Assembly: GCA_003427395.1 (NCBI GenBank)
Contig: BFEA01001429.1
Coordinates: forward strand, 2,136 to 31,280
DNA: 29,145 nucleotides
Reading direction: 5' to 3'
DNA from: Chara braunii
Taxonomy: Eukaryota; Streptophyta; Charophyceae; Charales; Characeae
Shown: piece by piece, positions 1 through 9,510 of the stretch
How the letters are laid out: every line of letters begins with the position of its first letter
Position numbering within the stretch: position 1 is the first letter of the stretch
The notes under the pieces: generated by a model
What the model was told of the DNA's origin: nothing
The model's input: only the letters and a program-made list of their open reading frames with translations
Database searches by the model: none
Translations under genes and position numbers: made by a program

Positions 1-63
1 CCAAAAAAAAGGCTCCCTTCTTTTGAAATACCATTTCTCGATTTATGCTTGTCGATATGTATA

Positions 64-152
64 TGTCACAGCCCCTCGTTTGTTGTCCTCTTCTCCCTCT
101 CTACCTACGGTTTACCGGGCAGTTCTATTTGACGATATATATACATACATAC
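64..152 (+). repeat. Dispersed repeat R, copy 1
   Basis: About 85 bp beginning TGTCACAGCCCCTCG and ending GACGATATATATACATAC recur in reverse complement at 25060-25144 with only a few differences. In the second copy the repeat directly follows a hammerhead-like motif; here no hammerhead core precedes it. The terminal GTGACGATATATA motif also occurs alone near 25180, 26390, 26550 and 27268. No coding capacity is seen. Confidence 0.75.
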
Positions 153-222
153 AGGGTTGTCGGCATCCAGGACGGGCCGAACGCCCGAACGTTTGGCACC
201 CCCTCTCGACGCGTGCAGACTC

Positions 223-251
<29 letters not shown>
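223..251 (+). repeat. Poly-A tract
   Basis: A run of 29 A residues follows GTGCAGACTC, compatible with a retroposon tail. The sequence just before it (about 165-205, GGGCCGAACGCCCGAACG) resembles the palindromic block at 787-849. Confidence 0.6.
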
Positions 252-253
<2 letters not shown>

Positions 254-415
254 ATTCCAAAAAATCTGAAAAAAAAAATGCTATGCAGAAGAATAAACTA
301 AACAACATTTGCCTCAACGTTACATCCAAATTCTTTACCAGATTTGACATAAAAATCAAATACTAAAAATAAATAATAATAATGAAAACTAGAAAAATAA
401 AACGAGAATGATATT

Positions 416-760
416 ATTGAGTGGGCGAGCACCTTTTTGACACCGCCATCTTTGGCGACTTTTCATTTGTTTTTGGCTGTGACAAATGCCATGAAAATTT
501 AATTATGTGTACCTTACATAATAGAGAAGGTACAAATAAATTTTGAAAAACTAAGAATTGTTTTCGTGCCCCGAAATAAAGGAAAAACAAAAAAAGGAAA
601 GAGAGAAAAAACAAATTACTGAGTGGGCAAGCAAGTTTTGGCACCACCATCTTTGAGGATTTTTCATTTTGTTTTGGCTAAATAGAATGGCTTCAAAATT
701 AACAGGGAGATACCTGACATCACAAAGAATTCACAAAACAAATTGCAGAAACAAATAATA
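416..760 (+). repeat. Two-copy tandem direct repeat, period about 200 bp
   Basis: The block starting GAGTGGGCGAGCACC at 419 recurs as GAGTGGGCAAGCAAG at about 621. Both are followed by a CACC(G/A)CCATCTTTG segment, a TTTTCATTT stretch, GTTTTGGCT and an AT-rich tail. The copies are diverged. No protein is recognisable. The flanks (252-415 and 761-786) are AT-rich sequence in which I see nothing. Confidence 0.7.
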
Positions 761-786
761 ATATTTAGGTGTCAAAATATCTTTTT

Positions 787-849
787 GCGGGTTCCGAACC
801 CGCTCAAGTTCGGGCCCCGTACGGGGACCCAAACGCCCGAACGTTCGGG
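787..849. repeat. Cluster of three GC-rich palindromes
   Basis: Three palindromes lie within 63 bp: 787-803 (GCGGGTTC-c-GAACCCGC), 815-826 (CCCCGTACGGGG, perfect) and 836-849 (CCCGAACGTTCGGG, perfect). A related CCGTACGTTCGGC follows at about 869. They could be nested transposon termini or a structured element; function unknown. Confidence 0.8.
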
Positions 850-1164
850 GGTCAGCTTAGGGGCCTCCGTACGTTCGGCCTGGCAACCCTGCATATACAT
901 GTAATATGTATATATATTTTTATTTTTGATTCTACAGGAATGAACTCCAGGGGGAGAACGCCGGACCCGACATCCAGGGGTCCGTCCTTTAAATAACTCC
1001 AGACCCTCACGAGCTAAAAATTTTGACATTTTGTGGGCCAAAGTACGTCATTGTCAATCTCGTTCAAAAAATCTAAAATGTCTATTTTAACGAAATGGCC
1101 GTTTTCTTCGCTTTGTTTTGTAACTTCAACTTTTTTGTAATGTCCCTTGTTTGTTTCCATGTAA

Positions 1165-1206
1165 TTTTTTTTTTTTTTTTTTTTTTGGGAAAAAAAAAAA
1201 AAAAAG
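1165..1206. repeat. Back-to-back T and A homopolymers beside an N
   Basis: About 22 T, then GGG, then about 16 A, then GGGAAGGN. The T-run followed by GGG is the reverse complement of a CCC-poly(A) retroposon terminus, a pattern seen repeatedly in this window. The N at 1213 suggests a collapsed or poorly resolved joint. Confidence 0.6.
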
Positions 1207-1236
1207 GGAAGGNGCTAGCCCCTATGTTATTGTTAA

Positions 1237-1403
1237 ACCACCCGTACAGTAACTTCCGAAAGCCGCAGCCACATGCATGCCACGACGTGCTGGGATGAAC
1301 AGGCCTGGGGAACTAGCATAAATTCATTCAAGTGGAAACGTCGCAGCACTCGAGCAGTGGCGGAGACGGCATGCACGCCGCAACTTCCGGAGGTACTGGT
1401 GGT
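1237..1403. mobile_element. MITE, family ACCACYAGTACC, TSD TAA (167 bp)
   Basis: The element starts ACCACCCGTAC and ends with the reverse complement of ACCACCAGTACC. The bases directly flanking both ends are TAA (1234-1236 and 1404-1406). A 3-bp TWA target duplication with short TIRs is the hallmark of PIF/Harbinger-derived Tourist-like MITEs. A second member with matching TIRs and TTA duplications sits at 13555-13754. No transposase is encoded. It lies in the presumed intron upstream of the acetyltransferase exon. Confidence 0.75.
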
Positions 1404-1489
1404 TAAAAATGTTCATGTCATTCCATTCAGTATTTAAACTCGATGACATGAGCAGGTTGATCCGTGAATCATTTTCTTTTCTTGTTTGG

Positions 1490-1512
1490 TTTGTGTGGCA
1501 ATCTCCTTGCAG
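1490..1512 (+). other. 3' splice acceptor of the acetyltransferase intron
   Basis: A pyrimidine-rich stretch ends TTGCAG at 1512, after which family homology begins in phase (first codon split 1+2). The intron body would contain the MITE at 1237-1403. Confidence 0.6.
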
Positions 1513-1847
1513 GGAAGAACTTGTACATGAATTTAGGGTGTGTTATTTTGGACTCCTGCGAGGTCCGCATTGGGGATGATGTCTTCATGGGGCCTTACGT
1601 GCAGATATACACCGTCAACCATCCGATCGATCCAGTTGTTCGTCGTACAAGATTTGAGTACGCCAAGCCAATCACCGTGGGAGATAACGTCTGGATAGGA
1701 GGTGGTGCCATTATCTGCCCCGGCGTGACCATCGGGAACAACTCGGTGATCGGTGCAGGGAGCGTTGTGACGAGAGATGTGCCGGACAACGTGGTTGCTG
1801 CCGGTAATCCATGCCGAGTTATACGACCGGCAGTTGAAGACGCATAG
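1513..1847 (+). CDS. Terminal exon of a maltose/galactoside-type hexapeptide O-acetyltransferase (partial)
   Basis: About 111 codons of the C-terminal left-handed beta-helix (LbH) domain. Members of this family transfer acetyl from acetyl-CoA to a hydroxyl of a sugar. Visible features are [19 protein letters not shown], then YTVNHPIDP carrying the His expected as catalytic base, [34 protein letters not shown] and the closing [11 protein letters not shown], followed by TAG. Bacterial Maa/NodL-type enzymes are about 185 residues, so the N-terminal 70 or so are missing here. The exon start is set by a pyrimidine-rich tract ending CTCCTTGCAG at 1512; homology begins directly after it with G-K-N. 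An open frame runs back to an ATG at 1464, but those 16 residues do not resemble the family. No upstream exon is seen in 1-1236, so it lies outside the window or is lost. The source could be an old bacterial transfer that acquired introns. Confidence 0.75.
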
Positions 1848-2019
1848 AATGGAAAAAGAGAGCCGGATAGCGTGACGTGGTTGCTTCCGGTCATCCGCGC
1901 CGAGTTATATGACCAGCTGTTTCGTTTTTTTTCTTTTTTCTTTTTTTTTGGGAAAGCCTTGGCTGTCACCCCGCCTAGTATAGGACCACCAGTTGAAGAC
2001 GCAGAGAATGGAAAAAGAG
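1785..2019 (+). repeat. Tandem duplication of the acetyltransferase 3' end, second copy interrupted
   Basis: Copy 1 is 1785-1860, the last codons of the exon plus its downstream flank ending GAATGGAAAAAGAG. Copy 2 starts at 1874 (GACGTGGTTGCTTCCGG) and runs to 1919. It resumes at 1977 (TATAGGACCACCAGTTGAAG) and ends at 2019 with the same GAATGGAAAAAGAG. Between the halves lies a T-rich insert of about 57 bp. Copy 2 has substitutions and is non-coding. Confidence 0.8.
1920..1976 (-). mobile_element. Severely 5'-truncated poly(A) retroposon scrap
   Basis: On the minus strand this reads AAGGCTTTCCC followed by an A-tract broken by G. The SINE at 26771-26987 ends similarly (CTTTCCC plus an A/G tail). 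The flanks TATATGACCAGC and TATAGGACCACC look like a diverged target-site duplication. It splits the second copy of the exon-end duplication. Confidence 0.55.
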
Positions 2020-2274
2020 AGGAGGAACAGAAAAGAGAAAGATGTGCAGAAGGAGCGGGGGAGTCTGCAATGGGTGCAGCCTCCCTTGATGGCAAGAAAG
2101 TTTTGGCATGCTACGCGCTAGGCCCCACTGGGCGCTAGGTTTGTGCTCAGAAAATATGAACCTGGCCATGTATGTGACTAGAGGAGGTTCACGGCATTGC
2201 TCTATTAACCATGGACATAGCACAAGCAGGGCCGGCCTTTTACTGCAGACTTCTCCACTCGATTCGGCCTTTAA

Positions 2275-2400
2275 ACCACCAGTACCTTTCCCATATGTCG
2301 GGCCGCGGGCAGTTTCGGAAGGCCAAAACGAAAAATGGGCCGCCGAATCGATTTATCGACGGTGGCCCTCCCTCGTTCAACCGCCGCGTTACCCGGCGGG
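2275..2400. mobile_element. One-ended relative of the ACCACYAGTACC MITE
   Basis: TAA (2272-2274) is followed by ACCACCAGTACCTTTCCC, matching the outer end of the 13555-13754 element, and the sequence is patchily similar inward. No matching right terminus is visible, so it is a fragment or a copy with a lost end. The right limit is approximate. Confidence 0.45.
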
Positions 2401-2860
2401 TCCCAGAAAAATACCTGGGAATTACGAATCGCAATGGTGTAAGAGGGCTGGGATGGGGAACGGCAGAAGAAAAGAAGGGGTGGAGAGGGGGGGGGAGGAT
2501 GGGGAGGGGGAATGGGCGGAGATGGTTGAAGGGAAGATGAGAGGGGAGGAAAGCAAGTGGGGGGGAAGAGGGCTTTTGCTAACCCTCGTATCGTGTATAT
2601 GAAGCGTGAAAAGGAGGGAATCCTGCAGTGGGTGGAAGCAACAGCACAATCATCCCTGTTGGAGAAGAAGGGGTTTGGAGAGGGGATGCGAGGATCCAGA
2701 TCCAGATGAAGAGGATGAAGGGTCACCCGGCTATACCCTCTTTAGGTCTTTGAATCTTCTCCCGTTGTGGTTTGAGCCGAAGCCAGGTAAGGGCCCCGGT
2801 ACGATCACGGATACATCCACTGTACTTGGACGCTAGCAGCCGAACACTAGACTACTAGGG
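2400..2860. other. Purine-rich intergenic stretch, nothing recognised
   Basis: 2455-2575 is strongly G/A-rich on the plus strand. Open frames here are low-complexity and show no family resemblance. Confidence 0.4.
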
Positions 2861-2861
2861 G

Positions 2862-2932
2862 AGGGTGCTCTTATTTTCTTTTCTTTTCAATGCTCCTTTC
2901 TATTGGTGGGAGGAGCTGTGCCTGCGGAGGGC
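2862..2932 (-). mobile_element. Diverged LINE 3'-end relic
   Basis: On the minus strand CAGCTCCTCCCACCAATAGA matches the end of the LINE 3' UTR (GCTCCCCACCAATAGA near 4318-4335). It is followed by an AAAAGAAAAGAAAAT-type tail, as expected of a LINE terminus. The sequence up to about 3110 may also be LINE-derived but is too diverged to place. Confidence 0.5.
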
Positions 2933-3118
2933 AGGGCCTGGCATTCCATGAAAAGAATCCGACCAACAGTTGATGGCCCTGTCTTTGAAAAAACGCTCGC
3001 TGGTTGGCTAGCAGAACAGCTCGGAGTGCTAGACAAATAGAACTCCTCGATGGTTTGTATTTTTTAACGCTGAGTAAAACTGAGTATTTGGAAAAAGAGG
3101 CTGGGGAAAAATTGGGTT

Positions 3119-3442
3119 GAGGTCCCACCAGCAAAGAGGATTGGATCGAGTGCAGGAATGTGGACGTGTGTCATGCGGAAAATGCAGAAAAGCGGATTTA
3201 ACCACCAGTACTACCGAAGCACTTTTCTCCGGGACTGGAAACACGCTGTGTGCCAAAGCAAGAGGAACCAGCGCAATCCTCTTTTTCACTGGCGGCGCCA
3301 GCCATTTTGCTCCCCCACCCACGGCCCAAAAAAAGAAATTGCGGTTCGACTTTCAAAAAATGGCTGGGAAACCTTTTTTTTTTTTTTTTTTTTTTAACTT
3401 CAAGTGGGACTTCGACCCTGGTGGTTTTGCTGGTAGGACCTC
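3119..3442. mobile_element. TIR element with 17-bp inverted ends
   Basis: The left end GAGGTCCCACCAGCAAA (3119-3135) and the reverse complement of the right end, GAGGTCCTACCAGCAAA (3426-3442), differ at one base of 17. The subterminal GCAAAGAGGATTGGATCGAGTGC resembles that of the elements at 19955-20283 (GCAAAGAGGATAGGATTGAATGC). A poly-T run (3374-3395) lies inside. TTA-ACCACCAGTAC at 3198-3211 suggests a nested or shared MITE end. No clear target duplication and no transposase. Confidence 0.65.
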
Positions 3443-3486
3443 TTGACAAACACATCCAGCCTCCCAGCACAAAATGTTTAAATAAA

Positions 3487-4030
3487 GAGAGAACTACGGC
3501 GCAGTCAGGGTTACAGTTTCTAAATGCATTTCAAAGTTCAAACTCGGTTTCAGCGGCTCAGTCAGAGCGCGAGTTTGAAATGCATGTGAAACTCGTGCTG
3601 CCCTTTTTTAGCAGTTTAGTCAGGCACGTGGCCCTTTTTTTTTGTTTTGTTTTCCCGTCGCATGGTGGGGCCATGGCCGGGATGTCTCGGGCACGCCCGA
3701 GAATTGAAAAAAATGAAAAGGAAAACAGAAAAGGAAATTCATCTCGTCGCCCGAGAATTGAAAAATTAAAAGGAAAACAGGAAAGGAAATTCATCTCGTC
3801 GCATGGCGGGGCGACGGTCGAGATGTCTCAGCCACACCCAAGAATTGAATAAAAAGAAAAAAGAAGGCCCAAAAAAAAAAACAAAGAAAATGGACACTTG
3901 CCTGGCTGAACTGCTCAAAAGGTCAGCGGGAATTTCAACTGCTTTTGAAACTGGGGCCCTGACTAAACTGCGAAACCGCAGTTTGAAATGCAATTACAAA
4001 CTGCTTTCGTGACTGTGCGGTAAGTGCCCC
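3487..4030. mobile_element. Foldback/MULE-type MITE with 9-bp TSD (544 bp)
   Basis: The outer arms (about 3487-3635 and 3895-4030) are inverted copies of one another, sharing GCATTTCAAA, CGGTTTC, AGTCAG and CAGTTYAG blocks in order. They are flanked by a perfect 9-bp direct repeat TTAAATAAA (3478-3486 and 4031-4039). Long TIRs of about 140-150 bp plus a 9-bp target duplication are typical of Mutator-like non-autonomous elements. The centre (about 3650-3860) holds short direct repeats, one unit of about 52 bp beginning CCCGAGAATTGAAAA. No transposase is present. Confidence 0.8.
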
Positions 4031-4039
4031 TTAAATAAA

Positions 4040-4300
4040 TGAAGAGACACACGGTGCTTCTAGCCTCGTTGGCCCTTGTGGGCGCTGCACAAGAGGTCCA
4101 GGCGCTCTTTTTATTTCTTTCTCCCCTTTTTTTTTTCCTTAGCCCAGGTTGTTCTAGAAGCTGTATACTAAGCATATGACAGTCACCTTCGGTAATTGGC
4201 TGTGGAGTTATCCAGCTGGGCTATAGAGGTCACAATTCTTTTTTCTTTCTTTTCTTTTTTTTCCTTTTTTTTGTAACTTTTTTTTTTTTTTTTTTTTTTT
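4040..4300. other. Intergenic, T-rich; LINE poly-A tail at 4278-4300
   Basis: Between the foldback element and the LINE 3' end lies T-rich sequence without recognisable genes. The T-run at 4278-4300 is the reverse complement of the LINE poly-A tail. Confidence 0.6.
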
Positions 4301-4301
4301 G

Positions 4302-4825
4302 TAGTGAGCCGCTCCGTCTATTGGTGGGGAGCATCACCTGCCGGAAACCGGGTCCAGCGTCCCATAAATACATCCTTGAGTCGATTGGAACTCTTTGGGC
4401 CCTGCCAGCATTGATTGCCCTGGGTCACAAAGGATTGACTGCGCAGGGTGTTTTGAGAATAACATCTTAGGTCATGGCGCCAATGTGCTGGAAACCGGGT
4501 CCAGCGTCCCATCCAATCTTCTCTACCCTAGCTAACCTAAGGCCTGGTCTGGTGATGGGGGGAGAGCCACCCAGGGGGCACCAGTGAGGTCCCCCTCCAA
4601 CCCCGAGCTCCAGCCATCCACCCGCTAACCTCATTGGCACCTGCAGTAATCAACATAGTATGAGAAGCAGCCCCTGCTGGAAACCGGGTCCAGCGTCCCA
4701 TCCATACAACCGTGCTGAGAGGGTCGCATACTTCTAGTCACATTGGCCCTTTTTTTGGGAAAAATACTTGGGTCAAGGCATACTGAGAGAAATACAAAAC
4801 CGGGTCCAGCGTCCCATACATCATC
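4302..4825 (-). repeat. LINE 3' UTR with four copies of a GGGACGCTGGACCCGGTTT motif
   Basis: The plus-strand motif CCGGGTCCAGCGTCCCA occurs at about 4350, 4495, 4685 and 4799, usually preceded by TGGAAA. The minus strand ends CTCCCCACCAATAGACGG...CACTAC plus poly-A. The same motif is found at about 11538 and 13860 in other fragments of the family. A 3' UTR repeat could be a recognition element for the LINE reverse transcriptase, but that is speculation. Confidence 0.8.
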
Positions 4826-5822
4826 TCAAATGAAACGAGCAAAAAGGGAATTTCCGAAAAAACAAGATGGCCTCCAGGTTCTTGGGAACGGTTCCACCAG
4901 GGACAAAGGGTGAGGGGGGAAGGGGTCTGCGAAGTCCTGAGCAGGACGCAGCGGGTTGCTGGGATCAATCTTTGTCCATTCGCGAGAGTGAAGATGATAA
5001 TCCCTTGTTATTCCTGCGTGCTGTCCCCCCTGCAGTCCTTCCTCTATCTGACGATGATCCTGCCCATTCCCTGCCCAAGTTACCCTTGCTACCCATCCTT
5101 CCCTCCACCCGCCCAACCAATCCTCGCAGAAGTGCGAGATAACCCAGTCAATATCCCTTCCAGTGTGCAGCTGACTTAGTTTTTCATTAACCGCACCCCA
5201 CTGGGTCGTAATCTTGTGCTGAACCAAAAGTCTTAGTTGCTCCGTGACTTCCCCCTCTTCCACCCGTTCTCCCCTCTATTTCCAGGATGCATCTTCTCCA
5301 CCATATAACCCACAGGACGGCACGCCTTCCCAGGCAGAACATATTCTCTTTGAATGTATTCCCTTGAATCTGGGGATAGTGTCCCAGAAGTATGGCCCTT
5401 CATTCCCATGGCCAAGACAAGCCCGGTACCATGTGTCGCCAAATCCTGTCCCACCACCTCCATAGCAGGACAGTCGCGGGACACTGAAGGAAGATGTGCT
5501 CTATCGTCTCAGAGCATTTTTTACCGGGGTAACCGTGGAGGCATCTGTGACACCAAGGCAGTGCTTGCCCCTGCTGTTCCAAATGGGAGTGATCTATTAA
5601 CCAATCGTTAGTTGGTAGACACTGGTGTGCAATCTGCCACTATAGGGCAAAGATCTTTGCCGACCTGTTTCCATAATCCACAAACCACCTTATGGGTTTT
5701 AGCAGACCGCGATCCACGTTGAGATGGCAATACCATCTATCTTCTACTGCATCTCGCAGCCTGCGTTTAGGTCTGAGCATTCGGTATACTGACTTAGATT
5801 TGAGGTCCTCAATCGGGGTCAT
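4826..5822 (-). pseudogene. LINE ORF2: C-terminal zinc-binding (zf-RVT-like) region
   Basis: Fragments in three frames. 5822-5640 reads DLKSKSVYRMLRPKRRLRDA. 5582-5400 contains CHRCLHGYPGKKCSETIEHIFLQCP, the Cys-His spacing of the zf-RVT domain found at the end of plant LINE ORF2. 5263-4826 reads on to FGNSLFARFI as the terminal segment. Frameshifts separate the pieces. Confidence 0.7.
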
Positions 5823-6158
5823 GGGTCGATAGGCCCTCCATCCTTTACTCTTGTGAATAATTCTGACTCGATATACTTCCTTTTTTTCCTTCCAGATAAA
5901 GGGTTGTTTGCTCCCTTATAGTTGATCCTCCTTTTGAATGGAAAATACTTCAATCAGCACCTGCGTTTGGTCTACCAAGTGAACCTGCCCTGCCTGATTT
6001 TCGCAGTTGGGGAAACCCACCCAGTCTCCTTCTACCAAACGAGGACCCTTCCGGAAGGTGATGTACTAGTGAAGGGGGAAACTGTCAATGAGATCGTTAA
6101 GTGCGTTCTCAGTGAAATGACAATATCGCAACCATGAACGCATTCTTTCGGCACTTTT

Positions 6159-6788
6159 TCAGTTCCTTGTAGTCAAGTCCCAAAGGTACCCCACCCTCCG
6201 TACCCCGTGTATCACCCAGCCTTTCCATGGAGAGTCTGAATTATATCTCATGCGACCGAGAGAATGTATGATCAGCCTATTACCAAACAGGGGTTGTCTG
6301 AAAATTTCCCCCCACCTATTTGGTGTTGGGCGATCAGGAGGGGGAAGCTTCCTCCATACTCGTAGGAGGCGCAACCATTGTTCATCCGTGAGGTCTCCAT
6401 TTCTATATTTCCTTGGTAGTTTCCAGCTCCTGTCTTTGAGCCACACCAGAGGGTCAGTTTCGGGTGGGGCCTCGGGAGCCAAGGTTCCAATTTGTGCCAA
6501 GGCGAGGGGGACCCAGGGGGAGGATGATGAGAAGATGAGATGTCGGAGCCAACGAAAGTGGAGGGCTTGGAACTGTGTAGACGGATCCACAATTCCAAGC
6601 CCCCCTCCAGCCTTTGGCTGAATTACCGAATTTTGTGCTACCCGACTAATAGCATGGGGATTGTTGTTATCCCCTCTCCAAAAAAAGCTCGCCAATTGTC
6701 GTTTAAATGACTTGAGGCCCCCGGTGCTCATGGGCCATAGTATGGCTTTATACCAGAGTGTGGCTAATACTACATTGTTAATGATCAA
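6159..6788 (-). pseudogene. LINE ORF2: post-RT region
   Basis: An open stretch of 209 codons with LATLWYKAILWPMS, ASFFWRGD, GGGLGIVDP and ALHFRWLRHL, the conserved landmarks downstream of RT in plant L1 elements. Between 6987 and 6788 the minus strand still reads DPLRILGALVTAKGKPVTND and WNNKHTSIFGRALIINNVV across two stops, so it was continuous with the RT. This region is thought to help RNA or target binding. Confidence 0.8.
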
Positions 6789-6986
6789 GGCCCGCCCGAA
6801 TATTGAAGTGTGTTTGTTGTTCCACCCTGCGAGCTTATTCTGCGCCGGCCCTATCAGTCACTCGTCATTAGTGACTGGTTTACCCTTAGCCGTAACCAAT
6901 GCTCCCAGAATTCTTAGCGGGTCAACAAGGGGAAGCCAAGTAATATGGGGGTTCTCAGGGGGGCTACCTCCTAGGTGATGTAGCCA

Positions 6987-8014
6987 TCAACCTACAGTTT
7001 TCTGACCCCAATTGACAGACATATCTGACATTCCACAAAACCTATTTATAAGGCTCCGAAATTCCTCCATATTCAGTGATGTCGTCTCTACCATAATAGT
7101 GAGGTCGTCAGTAAAAAGGGAACAGATTGACATTGCCTCCTCAGGTATATTCGCTATCTTGATCCGAGTCAGATCCTTATTGTGTCTGAGATTGGCGGAA
7201 AGTGTTTCCATAATGACCAGAAAGAGGTAGGGCGCGATAGGAGTTCCTTGTCTCACCGATCTTTGAAGCTTAAATGGAGGCGTCACCGACCCATTAACTT
7301 GTACACAGGTGGTGGCGTTGCTATGAAGAATCATCACCCAGCATCTGAAGACAGGTCCAAAGTTCATTTTTTCTAGGCATTTGTCCAAGAAAAAACAGTC
7401 GACGTGGTCGTAGGCTTTCTCGAAATCAATGAAAATAACGGTTGCATTTGCCCGATTCCTTCACGCCAATTTAACTACTTCGTTCACGAGAAGGATGTTC
7501 TCTTGAATATTCTTACTGGTCATGAAGCTTGTCTGTGCTGGGTGTATGACGTCTTCCAACACCGACGCCATACAATTTGTCATGGTTTTCGAAAGCATTT
7601 TATAGACTACTATAAGAAGGGTGATAGGTCTATAGTTTCTGATATTCATTTTATCCTTTTTTTTGTATAGTAACGATAATACATCTTTCCCCACTACTTC
7701 CCCTATCTCCCCAACTTCCCATACCTTCTTGGAGTAGTCCCACAAGTCCGGACTTAAATTCGTTCACATCGCTTCCCAAAACTCTTTAGGGAAGCCATCA
7801 TACCCGGGGTCTTTTCCTCCTTCATTTTGAGAAACGCAGCCCATACTTCGCCTTTTATCAAAGACTCCTCCAATCGGCCGCGTTGTTGTGGGGAAAGGCG
7901 TCTGTCAATGGGAAGTAAAAAATTTTCAAGTTCTCTTTCCCTTACTACCTCCAGGGGGTCGGGATTTGGGAAATGTATAATTGTTTGAAAAAATTCCTCG
8001 TGATTAATGTACAA
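6987..8014 (-). pseudogene. LINE ORF2: reverse transcriptase domain remnant
   Basis: 8014-7754 carries the pre-RT linker; PGYDGFPKEFWEAM is readable on the minus strand only after a one-base shift near 7815. From 7745 the frame gives NYRPITLLIVVYKMLSK and HPAQTSFMTSKNIQEN. An in-frame TGA at about 7458-7460 is followed by IFIDFEKAYDHVD (RT motif A with its catalytic Asp), RQGTPIAPYLFLVIMETL (motif B) and SLFTDDLTIMVE (motif C; the usual FADD is FTDD, both Asp present). Active-site aspartates survive, but the stop and frameshifts abolish translation. Confidence 0.88.
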
Positions 8015-9344
8015 TGAGCGGTATTGGTTGCAATAATTTTCTCTCTACTGTCTGGTTCAAAGAATACCTTGATTACGGTCCGTCGCGCGCGGGTCGTAGC
8101 CATTGCGAAGAAATGAGTGTCCATCGTGGCCTCCTGGGTGAACTCGGTCATTTTCCCTTGAATTCTGATACCTTTCCATCTATGTTGTGTGTAAGTTAAG
8201 AGTTGATCCTTCACTCTCTGAATGGAAATAGTGAGATGTTGTGAATCTTCCTGCTGTTCCTGGTCTAACAGTTCCTTGTGAATGCTCAATTCTTGCTGAT
8301 AACGTTGGACCGCTCTAACCTTAGAGAATTCCCTACACTTTTTAGCCAGGAAAATCAACCCGTTATTGAACCATGTAGAGACTGAATCAAAAAGATGTTT
8401 TTGTTGGTGCCAAAATTGCCATTCGAGTTGAATCATCTGTCTAAATGGGTCGTCCCTTAAGAGGAAAGCGTTAAGTTTGAAAAAAACAGACCCTTGATCC
8501 GACCTTTTTCTCATTGTTAAGATTAACCCACATGTCTTGTGATCCAGACCCAGGTACGGGCTGCGTGGAAGGATAGATGACCAACGCAGTGCACCCTCCA
8601 GGTCATTTGAGATAAAGATAAGATGAATTTGTGATTTGGATAATTGTGTCGGATCGTTGTCCCTTATGCACGTAAAAGATCGGTCTTGAGGGTGCAACTG
8701 GCGAAAGGTGTCAAAAACCGAGAGGGTTTCGCAAAATTCTAATATCATTTGCTCATCCTCGACCGCGGCAAACGGGAGGTTTTCCTGGGGGTGCCATCTA
8801 TCCAGTCTTCTGTCCGGAGTGACGTTGAAATCGTCTGCTATGATCAGAGGAATACCCTCAAGGACTTGTGTTCCTAGATTTTCTAGGAAGGCCCTTCATT
8901 GTCCGACTGTGTTGGGCGAGTAGATGCAGAGAATACAGAGTAACTCCAATTCGAGCATGCCTAATACAGAGGTCCACCGCCCCTCTTCCTCGTCCACCGC
9001 CCAGTGAACTAACTGGAATCTAGAGTCGGGGGTGGGGGGGTCCAAATTGCTACCCCTGCTAATCCCGGCCTAGGGGCATGAGCTCTCACAGCCGAGTGAG
9101 GCCAGACCATCTTATGGGCCGTATTATGCTCCAGGTTATCCTGCAGATGGGTCTCTTGTATGCAAATCACATTCGACCATCTTTTGCCCCCAACAGCTCT
9201 GAGTTGATCCCAAATGGCTTGGCGTTTCTCAGGCTTACTGGATGTCAGACCATTAACATTAATGGAGCATAGATTCAGGTCCGTTGTCTTTAGGCAATGC
9301 TGCCAAGCAGGGTCTTTGCAGTATAGTGCATCTAAATCCTCCAT
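7945..9344 (-). pseudogene. LINE ORF2: AP endonuclease (EEP) domain remnant
   Basis: The frame opens at 9344 with MEDLDALYCKD, then LNLCSINVNGLTSSKPEKR and NVICIQETHL, the N-terminal asparagine and catalytic Glu motifs of the exonuclease-endonuclease-phosphatase fold. After a frameshift near 9009 the minus strand still reads IYSPNTVGQ, a TGA where the family usually has Trp, then RAFLENLG and PLIIADDFNVTPD; the family motif is GDFN, so Gly is replaced by Asp. The C-terminal GLDHKTCGLIL corresponds to the usual SDH box, with Leu for Ser. This domain nicks target DNA. The nonsense codon and the two motif changes make activity unlikely. Confidence 0.8.
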
Positions 9345-9510
9345 TATCCGGGTACGACAGACTCATGGCAACAGATTCCGAGGGGGTGCCATTGTTTAAC
9401 GTACCATCTTTCAAGACTTAGGACCTTTGTCCGCACTATTCTGCACAAACATTTGCACACATCGTCATCCGACCAAAACCCGTTGGCTTTGACTTTGGCG
9501 CATTGTAAAT

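Noticed and set aside
2108-2602. 164-codon plus-strand frame
   Set aside because: Crosses a MITE end and a G/A-rich tract, with no motif; open by composition.
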